DNA of 64,000 bases from Citreicoccus inhibens (lineage in GTDB: Bacteria; Myxococcota; Myxococcia; Myxococcales; Myxococcaceae): contig NZ_JAHNZT010000001.1 of NCBI RefSeq assembly GCF_019039035.1, positions 62,001 to 126,000 of the forward strand. Direction: 5' to 3'. The notes under the pieces are model-generated. The model was not told where the DNA came from. It saw only the letters and a list, made by a program, of their open reading frames with translations, and ran no database searches. Below are positions 48,141 through 57,100 of this stretch, piece by piece. Made by a program: the position numbers and the translations under genes. How positions within the stretch are numbered: the stretch's first letter is position 1; every line of letters starts with the position of its first letter.

Positions 48141-49948
48141 TGCAAGCCGACGTCTGGAGGGCCTTCCAGCGGCTGCACGCCCTGCGCTCCGCCGCGCCAC
48201 CGCTGGTGCGCGGCACGCGCCAGGGAGGCACGCGCGCGTCGTTCGCGCAGGAGCGCCTGTGGTACCTGGACCAGGCCAATCCCGGGGGCACTGCGTACCA
48301 CCTGCCTGTCGCGTTCCGCATGGAAGGGGCGCTGGACACGCGCGCGCTGCGGCTGGCGCTGGAGACCATCGAGCATCGTCACGAGGCCCTCCGCACCTCG
48401 TTCGATTCGAGCCGGGGTCTGGTCGTTCAGCGCGTGCGCCCTCCCGGCGCGTTCCGAATGTCGAGCGTGTCGCTGCGCGAGTTGGAGCCGAGCCAGGAGG
48501 GCTTCGCCGCGAGACTCCAGGAGGCGCTGGCACGCGAGGCATGGCGCCCGTTCGACCTGCTGAGGGATCCGCTGTTCCGGGCGACGCTGTTCGAGCTGCG
48601 GGATGACGACCACGTCCTGCTGCTCAACTTCCACCACATCATCTACGACGGCTGGTCACAGGACGTGCTGTTCCGCGAGGTGTCCGCCCTCTACGACGCG
48701 TTCCGGCTGAAGCGACCGTCTCCCCTGTCCGAGCTGACCATCCAGTGCGCGGACCACGCGCGATGGCAGCGGTCATGGCTGCGAGGCCGCGTGCTGGAAG
48801 GACTGCAAGACCACTGGCGCAAGTGCCTGTCGAGCCGCCTGCATGGGCCTCGGTTGCGCGTGGGCCGTCCCGACGCGGCGACCTCGCACGCACGAAGCCG
48901 CGAGCTGGGCGTGTTGCCGCTGCGCTTGCCCGCGCCCCTGGCCTCGGCGGTCCTCCACATGACCCGCGAGGCGGGCGTCACGGTCTTCATGACGCTGCTG
49001 GCCGCGTTCCAGGTGTTGTTGCATCGATACTCGGGCAATCAGCCCAAGCTGTTCGTGTGCAGCCCCATCGCCAATCGCCAGCGCAGCGAGGTGGAGCCGC
49101 TCATCGGCTACTTCACCAACCTGCTCGTGCTGCCCACGGACCTGCGCGGAGACCCGAGCTTCCACCAGGTGCTGGAGCAGGCAAGGGGCATGGTGTCGGG
49201 CGCGCTGGCGCATCAGGACCTGCCAGTGCAGCTCATGGACGGGTTGGACCTGGGCAATGAGCCCCTGTCGCAGGTCCTCTTCTCCTACGAGAACACGCCG
49301 CGCCATCCGCTGACGCTGTCGGAGCTGCGCATCCGCCCGGTGGAGCTGTCCGGAGGGACGTGCGACTTCGACCTCTTCCTCGCGCTGCACGAAGACGGCG
49401 GCGACATCGCGGGCACGCTCAAGTACTCGCGCCACTTGCTGGACGATGCGGATGCGGTGCGCTTGCTGGAGGACTTCCTGGCCGTACTGAGCCAGGCGAT
49501 GGCCGCTCCCGAGCGGCACGCGTCCGAGTTCCTGCCGACGTGCCCCGCGGGCATCGAGTCCCCGCGCGAAGCCGACGTGCCGTCCCGAAGGCCCGCGGCC
49601 GCGACGGCGGACCTGCTGGGTGGACTGCGCGCGGCGGGCCCCGAGCGGCGCAAGGCGCTCTTGCGCGAGTACCTCCACGAGACGCTCGTGCGGGTGGCGC
49701 TGCGTGGGCAGCGGCCGGAGCAGCCCATCCACTCGCTCCAAGAGCTGGCGCTCGACTCGCTCCGGCTCATCGAGTTGACCGGGCGCATCCGCACGGAGCT
49801 GTCCATCGACATGCCCGTGTCGCGGTTCTTCGAGGCGACGAGCCTGGAGGTGCTGGCCGACGAGCTGCTGGCCCGTTGGCTGCGCGCCCAGGTCTCCGAG
49901 ACTCGGCCCGAGGCGACGGGGACGGGCCGCGAGTTCGTCACGCTGTAA
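48134..49948 (+). CDS. NRPS condensation-carrier didomain protein without adenylation domain
   Basis: 604 residues from ATG 48134 (or ATG 48140, which abuts the carrier stop as TGATG). C domain about 30-450: SFAQERLWYLDQANPGG (C1), HRHEALRTSF (C2), catalytic NFHHIIYDGW (HHxxxDG, about 165), VCSPIANRQRSEVEPLIGYFTNLLVLP (C5-like) and HQDLPVQLMDGL. PCP about 510-580 with LALDSLRLIELTGRIRTEL (Ser attachment about 541). No A domain. It could transfer the pyrrolyl group from the free carrier to its own PCP, or use an amino acid loaded in trans. The C domain is of the ordinary amide-forming type, not Cy. Confidence 0.9.
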   Translation: MLMQADVWRAFQRLHALRSAAPPLVRGTRQGGTRASFAQERLWYLDQANPGGTAYHLPVAFRMEGALDTRALRLALETIEHRHEALRTSFDSSRGLVVQRVRPPGAFRMSSVSLRELEPSQEGFAARLQEALAREAWRPFDLLRDPLFRATLFELRDDDHVLLLNFHHIIYDGWSQDVLFREVSALYDAFRLKRPSPLSELTIQCADHARWQRSWLRGRVLEGLQDHWRKCLSSRLHGPRLRVGRPDAATSHARSRELGVLPLRLPAPLASAVLHMTREAGVTVFMTLLAAFQVLLHRYSGNQPKLFVCSPIANRQRSEVEPLIGYFTNLLVLPTDLRGDPSFHQVLEQARGMVSGALAHQDLPVQLMDGLDLGNEPLSQVLFSYENTPRHPLTLSELRIRPVELSGGTCDFDLFLALHEDGGDIAGTLKYSRHLLDDADAVRLLEDFLAVLSQAMAAPERHASEFLPTCPAGIESPREADVPSRRPAAATADLLGGLRAAGPERRKALLREYLHETLVRVALRGQRPEQPIHSLQELALDSLRLIELTGRIRTELSIDMPVSRFFEATSLEVLADELLARWLRAQVSETRPEATGTGREFVTL

Positions 49949-49985
49949 GGCGACAGGGCGCCGCGCGCGCTTGGGGGGAGAGGTC

Positions 49986-51149
49986 ATGAGCTATCAAGCC
50001 GATGCCTGGGTCATCGAAGCGGGTGAGGTGGGACGTCCGGGCCGCGCGCGCCTGAAGCGCACGCGCGTCACCGTGGAGTCCATCCGCGACGACGAGGTCC
50101 TCGCAGCGCCGGTGTGTGGCTGCTGGGAGGGCAACACCGAGCACGCGCTGGCGCGCACGCCCATCGACATCTGCCGGGCCCGGCGCGAGCCCCAGGTCGT
50201 GCTGGGCAACGCGGGCGTGGTGCGCGTGCTGGAGACGGGCAAGGCCGTCACGCAGGTGCGCACGGGGCAGCTCGCGATGATGTTCCCCAGCGGAGAGACG
50301 GACGCGTACGGCTACACCGTCAAGGCGCTCGGCTACGAGGCGCCGGGGCAGATGGGCTGCATGGCCACGCTCATGAAGCTGCGCGGCGCGCAGCTCATCC
50401 CCGTGCCGGAGAACTCGCGCCACACGCCCGCGCAGTGGGCCGCGTTCAGCGTCCGCTACGTCACCGCGTGGGCGAACTGGCGGCTGGCCTCGGCGGTCTT
50501 CCGACTCCAGGTCCCCGAGGAGGAGTGCCCCACCCCGCAGGCCTGGGGCTGGGGGGGCGGGACGACCCTCGCCGAGCTGACCCTGGCCAAGGCTCAGGGC
50601 TGGCGGGCCGTCATGCTGTCCGGCTCGCCGCACCACCTGGATGAGATCCAGCGCGCGGGGTTGGAGGCCATCGACCGGAACACCTTCGGGCGGCTGAGCC
50701 ACGAGCCACACCGCGTGGAGACGGACCTCGACCATCGCCACGCCTATCAGCAAGCGGAGACGGCCTTCCTCGCCGAGGTCGCGCGCCGCACCGAGGGCGC
50801 GATGGTGCACGTGTTCCTCGACTACATCGGCACGCCCGTCCACCGGGCCACGCTCCGGGCGCTGGCGCGCCAGGGCGTGCTCGCCACCGCGGGCTGGAAG
50901 GAGGGCATGGAGCTGACGCTGCTGCGCGCGCGGGAGTGCATCACCCGCCACCAGCACATCCACACCCACTTCGCGCGCTACCAGGAAGGACTGGACGCGG
51001 TGGCCTATGGCGAGGCCATGGGCTGGATGCCGCAGGTGGACAGCCGGCTGTACGGGTTCGACGAGCTGCCGGCGCTCGCCGATGACTACCACCGAGGCGC
51101 GACGGGGTACTTCCCCTGCTTCCTCGTCAACGCGGAGGAGTGGACATGA
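49986..51149 (+). CDS. MDR-superfamily oxidoreductase (crotonyl-CoA-reductase/quinone-reductase-like)
   Basis: 387 residues from ATG 49986, behind GGGGAGAGG. GroES-like N-terminal domain (ARREPQVVLGNAGVVRVLETGKAV) and a nucleotide-binding domain with the glycine-rich AWGWGGGTTLAELTLAKAQGWRAVMLSG (about residue 185). The structural-zinc Cys quartet of alcohol dehydrogenases is absent; the GGGTTLAELTLAKA block is like crotonyl-CoA carboxylase/reductases. Its role is probably NAD(P)H-dependent reduction of an enoyl or carbonyl thioester in trans, since the downstream module has no ER domain. It overlaps the NRPS start as ATGA, so it is part of the operon. Confidence 0.85.
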   Translation: MSYQADAWVIEAGEVGRPGRARLKRTRVTVESIRDDEVLAAPVCGCWEGNTEHALARTPIDICRARREPQVVLGNAGVVRVLETGKAVTQVRTGQLAMMFPSGETDAYGYTVKALGYEAPGQMGCMATLMKLRGAQLIPVPENSRHTPAQWAAFSVRYVTAWANWRLASAVFRLQVPEEECPTPQAWGWGGGTTLAELTLAKAQGWRAVMLSGSPHHLDEIQRAGLEAIDRNTFGRLSHEPHRVETDLDHRHAYQQAETAFLAEVARRTEGAMVHVFLDYIGTPVHRATLRALARQGVLATAGWKEGMELTLLRARECITRHQHIHTHFARYQEGLDAVAYGEAMGWMPQVDSRLYGFDELPALADDYHRGATGYFPCFLVNAEEWT

Positions 51150-54100
51150 GGCCCGTGGACGGGGGCGTCACCGCGCTCCTCACCCGCGTGTTCGACCTGG
51201 GCATTCGTCTGTGGATCGAGGACGGGAAGCTGGCCATCGACGCGCCTCACGGCGCGCTCACCGCGGAGCTTCGCGAGGCGCTGGCCGAGCACAAGGCCGA
51301 GGTGCTGGCGCTCCTGGAGCATGGCCAGGGCGACGCGCGCGCGGCCGAGTTGCCGGCGCTGCTGTCGCGCCCTCGCGAGCGGCACCTCCCCTTCCCGCTC
51401 ACCGACATCCAGCAGGCGTATTGGGTCGGGCGTGGGGGCGACGTGGAGCTGGGCGCGGCCATCCACGTCTACGTGGAGATCGACAGCGCCACGCTGGAGC
51501 CGGAGCGGCTCGGCGCGGCGTGGCGTCAGCTCATCCAGCGCCACGAGATGCTCCGCGCGGTGGCGACCCCGGACGGCTCGCAGCGCATCCTGGCCCAGGT
51601 CCCCGCCTACGAAGTGGCCGTCGAGGACTACCGCGCCTTGCCCACCGAGGAGCGTGAGCGCCGGTTGGCGGCGCACCGTCAGCGCCTGGAGCATCAGGTA
51701 CTCCCGCTCGACACGTGGCCGCTCTTCGAGCTGCGCGCGGTCCGACTGGAAGACGGACATCGCCTCTTCTTCAGCCTCGACTGCACCTTCGTCGACTCGT
51801 GGAGCGTGCAGATCCTCTTCCGCGAGCTGATGCAGTGCTACGCGACCCCCGACGCGCGCTTGGATCCTCCCGAGCACCGCGCGTCCTTCCGCGACTACGT
51901 CCTGGCCACGCAGGCCCTGCCTGAGACGGAGCGCTACCGCCGCTCGCGGGAGTACTGGCGCGAGCGCATCGGCACGCTTCCACCAGCGCCGGACCTGCCG
52001 CGCGTCCCCAGGGCGCGGGGCGCGCGGCGCCCGCGCTTCGTGCGCCGCGAGGCGCGATTGGAGCGCCCTCGATGGGAGCAGCTCGTGCAGCGCGCCCGCG
52101 AGCTCCAGCTCACCCCCACGGGGCTGCTGCTCGCCTGCTACGCCGAGGTGTTGGCGCACTTCAGCAAGAGCCCGCACTTCACGCTGAACGTCCCGCTCTA
52201 CAACCGCCTGCCTCTCCATGAAGACGTGGGGAAGATGGTGGGCACGTTCTCGTCCTTCCTCCTCGTGGAGGTGGACCATCGCGCCGGCGGCTCCTTCCAG
52301 GAGCGGGCCCGCGCGCTTCAGGCGCAGCTCTTCCGCGACCTGGAGCACCGCGACATCGGCGGCGTGGAGGTGCTCCGGCAACTCTTCCGCGAGCGAGGGG
52401 GCATCTCCGGCGCGCTCATGCCCGTGGTGCTCACCAGCTTCGCCAGCGGCGTGGAGGGGTGGGACTCGTGTTGGGTGGATCATCTGGGCCGCGCGCTCGG
52501 CCGCGTCGTGCACTCCGTCACGCAGACGCCGCAGGTGTGGATTGACCACCAGCTCGTGTTCCAGGACGGCGGCGTCTTCTTCAACTGGGACTCGGCCGAT
52601 GAGCTGTTCGCGCCCGGGCTCCTCGACGCGATGTTCGCCGCGTATCAAGGGCTGCTTGAACGACTGGTGACCGAGCCCGACGTCGTGCGGGAGCAGCCGT
52701 TGCGGCTGACCGCGCCTCGCGTGGCGGCCGGGCCTCGGCGCGACAGTCTCGGCACGGACGCATTGCTGCACACGCGGTTCGTGGAGCAGGCCCTCGCGAA
52801 TCCCGAGCGCCTCGCGGTCATCGCGCCCGAGCGCACCCTCACCCATGGCGAGCTGCTCGCACGCGCCACGGCCCTGGCCAACCAGCTCAGCCGCGAGGGG
52901 GCTCGCCGGAACCATCCCGTGGCGGTGGTCATGGAGAAGGGCTGGGAGCAGGTGGTGGCCACGGTCGCGGCCTCGCTCGCGGGCGCGCCGTATCTGCCCA
53001 TTGACGCGGGCGCCCCCCGTGAGCGGCGATGGCGGCTGCTGGCGGATGGGGGCTGCGAGCTGGCGCTCACCCAGCCCTGGCTCGACGCACAGCTCGAATG
53101 GCCCGAGGGCGTCCAACGCTTGCCGGTGACCGCCGGGCCCGCCGCGCCCGTTCATCGCGACGACGTTCCTGTCTCCGCGCAGGGACCGGATGACCTGGCC
53201 GTCATCATCCCCACCTCGGGCTCAACAGGCCGCCCCCAGGGCGTCATGCTGGCCCATCGCGGACTGGTCCACGCGCTCGATGAGACGCTGCGCGAGTTCC
53301 AGGTGGGCCCGGAGGATCGCGTCCTCGCGTTGACCGCGCTGCATCACGACATGTCGCTCTTCGACGTGTTCGGGATGTTGTCCGCGGGCGGGGCGATCGT
53401 CCTGTGTGAGCCCGCCGCGCGCAAGGAGCCCTCGCGCTGGGCCCAGCTGCTGCGGCGTGAGCGCGTCACCGTGTGGAACTCCGTGCCCGGAATGATGGAG
53501 ATGCTCCTGGCGCATGCGCAGGAGCGGCCCGAGGCGCTCGCGCCCACGCTGCGGCTGGCGTTCCTCGGCGGGGACTGGATTCCGCTCAGCCTCCCGGAGC
53601 GACTGCGCGCGCTCGTGCCGGGCGTGCAGCCGGTGAGCGTGGGCGGCCCCACCGAGACGAGCCTGTGGAACATCTGGTACCGCATCGGCGCCGTCGAGCC
53701 GGACTGGGCGAGCATTCCCTACGGCCGGCCCATCGCGGACACGCGCTACCACGTCATGGACGAAGCGCTCCGCGAGCGGCCCGTCTGGGTCCCGGGGGAG
53801 CTGTGTTGCGCGGGCGTGGGCGTGGCCCAAGGGTACTGGCGGAATCCGGAGCGCACGCGCGAGCGCTTCGTCACGCACCCCGTCACGGGCGAGCGGCTGT
53901 ATCGCACGGGTGACCTCGGCCGCCTGTTGCCGGATGGGAACATCGAGATTCTCGGCCGCGTGGACTTCCAGCTCTCCATCCTCGGACACCGCGTGGAGCC
54001 CGGGGAGATTGAGGCCGCGCTCCGCGCGCATCCCCAGGTTGAGGGCGCGGTCGTGGTGGCGGATGGAGACCGCCACGCGCCTCGGCTGGTCGCGTACGTG

Positions 54101-57100
54101 GTGGACAAGCCCGGCGCCGCGCTGGGCGCGGAGACGTTGCGCGCCCATCTCCAGGAGCGGCTCGCGGAGCACATGGTCCCCGCGGTCTTCGTCTTCCTGG
54201 AGCGATTCCCCCTGGGCCCCACCGGGAAGGTGGACCGCGCGGCGCTCCCCCGGCCCGAGACCGCGCTTCCCTCCCCTGCGCCTCGGGGTCCCGAAACCAG
54301 CGCGGCGCCCCCTGACGTCGAGGAGGCCTTGGCGGAGCTCGTTCGGGACGAACTCCGCGTCCCTGCGGTGGACCGGCGTCGCAGCTTCTTTGAACTGGGC
54401 GCCAACTCCGTGCACCTGGTGCGCATCGCCGCGCGCATCCGTCGCGAGCTGGGCGTGGACATTCCCACCGCCGAGCTGTTCCAGAACGCGAACCTGGCGG
54501 CGTTGGCCGCGCACCTCGGACGCGCGCGGCGGGGCGAAGCGGGAGCGCCCGCGGCCCGCGTCCTGGAAGCCCGCGCGAGCGCCCTGGAGCGCGGCCCCAT
54601 CGCCATCATCGGAATGAGCGCACGGCTCCCGGGCGCTCCCGATGTCGAGACGTACTGGCGCAACCTCACCGGCGGCGTCGAGTCCGTGCGCTTCTTCACC
54701 GACGAGGAGCTGCTCAACGAGGGCCTCGCGCGGGAGTTGTTGCAGGACTCGCGCTACGTGAAGGCGGGCGCCGTGCTGGAGGACATCGCGGGCTTCGACG
54801 CGGGGTTCTTCGGCCTCACGGCGCGGGAGGCGGTGCTGACGGATCCGCAGCACCGCCTGTTCCTCGAGTGCGCCTGGGAGGCCCTGGAGCGCTCGGGCTA
54901 TCGCCCGGACGCCACGGGGAAGAAGGTCGGCGTGTTTGGTGGCAAGAGCATGGGCCACTACCTCACCCCTGCCTTGGACCTCTCCCAGCCGCTGCCCTAC
55001 TTCCAGCGGCTGTTTGGCAACGACAAGGACTTCGTCGCCACCCAGGTCTCCTACAAGCTCCACCTCACGGGTCCGAGCATCACGCTCCAGACCGCGTGCT
55101 CCACCTCGCTCGTGGCCGTGGCGCTGGCGTGCCAGTCGCTGTGGAACCGCGACTGCGAGATGGCCCTGGCGGGGGGCGTGTCCATCAAGGTCCCGCACCA
55201 CTTGGGGTACCTGTCCGAGCCGGACTCCGGGATGTTCTCGCCGGATGGGCACTGCCGCCCGTTCGACGCGCGCGCGCAGGGCATCCTCCCCGCGAGCGGC
55301 GCGGGCCTCGTGGTGCTCAAGCGGCTGGAGGACGCGCTCGCGGATGGGGACCACATCCACGCGGTCATCCTCGGGGCGGCGGTCAACAACGACGGCGGCG
55401 ACAAGGTGGGCTTCTCCGCGCCCAGCCGCGACGGGCAGGCGGAGGTCATCGCACGCGCCCAGGCCATGGCGGGCGTGGCACCCCACACGGTGCGCTACGT
55501 GGAGGCCCACGGCACCGGCACCCCCATGGGGGATCCGCTGGAGATCGCCGCGCTGACGCAGGCGTTCCGACTGGGGACCGAGGACACCGGCTTCTGCGCG
55601 GTGGGTTCATCCAAGTCCAACTTCGGCCACCTGGACACGGCCGCGGGCGTGGCCGGGCTCATCAAGGCCGCGCTCTCCATCGAGCGGGGCCTCATCCCGC
55701 CGACGCTCCACTTCGACACGCCCAACCCCGCCATCGACTTCGCGCGCACGCCCTTCTACGTCAACACGCACCTGCTGCCGTGGCCGGACGATGGCCATCC
55801 CCGTCGCGCGGGCGTGAGCTCGTTCGGAGTGGGCGGCACCAATGCCCACGTCATCCTCGAAGAGGCGCCCCGCCGCGTGCCCGAGCGGCTTCGCAGGAGG
55901 GACGCGACGCACCTGGAGCGCCCGCTGCACCTCTTGCCGCTCTCGGCGCGAAGCCCCAGCGCGCTTCAGGTCCTGTCCCGCCGCTTCGAGGACCTGCTGG
56001 CCGACGCGCCCGAGTCCGCGTTGGCGGACATCGGGTACACCGCGAGCGTCGTCCGCTCGCACCTGCCCCACCGGCTGGCCATCGTGGGCCGCACGCCTCG
56101 CGAGATGCGCGAGCAACTGCGCGCGGCGCGCGAGGGGCTGGCCGCGCCCGGCATCATGCGCGGCACCGCGGAGGGGACACCGCGCGTGGCGTTCCTGTTC
56201 ACCGGCCACGGCGCCCACCACCCCGGCATGGGGCGCGGGCTCTATGAGACACAGCCCGTCTTCCGTCGCGCGATGGAGCGCGTGGATGGCCTGCTGCGCC
56301 CGGAGCTGGACACGCCGCTCGTGGAGGTCCTCTATGGCAAGGAGGGCCGGCGCCTCGCGGAGGTCGCCTATGCGCAGCCCGCGCTGTTCGCCGTGGAGTA
56401 CGCGCTGAGCGAGGTCTGGCGCGCATGGGGCATCACCCCCGACGCGGTCCTGGGCCACAGCCTGGGCGAGTATGTCGCGGCCCTCCAGGCCGGTGTCTTC
56501 AGTCTCGAGGATGCGGTGCGGCTCGTCGCGGCGCGCGGGCGACTCATCGAGCAGCTGGGACTGGAGGGCGAGACGCTCGTGGTGCTCGCGGACGAGGCGC
56601 GGATCCGCGAGGCCGCCGCACCGTTCGGGACCCGGCTGGCGATTGCCTCGCTCAATGCGCCCGAGAACATCATCGTCTCGGGCGAGGGCCCCGCGGTGCG
56701 CGCGCTGGCGGAGGACCTGCGCGGCCGAGGCATCGAGACCAAACGGCTGGAGGCCTCTCGAGCCGCCCACTCGCACCTCATGGACCCCGTGCTGCCCGCG
56801 TTCGAGGACCTGGCGCGAGGCATCGCGTTCCAACCGCCCTGCGTTCCACTCGTGTCCAACCTCACGGGCCGCTGGGCGAGGCGAGAGGTCGCCTCGGCGC
56901 GGTACTGGGCTCGCCATCTGCGCGAGCCCGTGCGGCTCGCCGATGGCATGCGGGCGCTGGGCGAGCGAGGCATCCACGTCTTCTTGGAGCTGGGCCCCAA
57001 GCCCACGATGTTGTGGATGGGGCGCGAGTGTCTGCCCACGCAGCCCGCGTTGTGGTTGAGCAGCCTGCGACAGGGACATGACGATTGGCGCCAGATGCTG

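Noticed and set aside
51140-51148. GTG 51140 as start of the NRPS
   Set aside because: It overlaps the GGAGGAG ribosome site; ATG 51146 has proper spacing and the ATGA overlap with the reductase stop.
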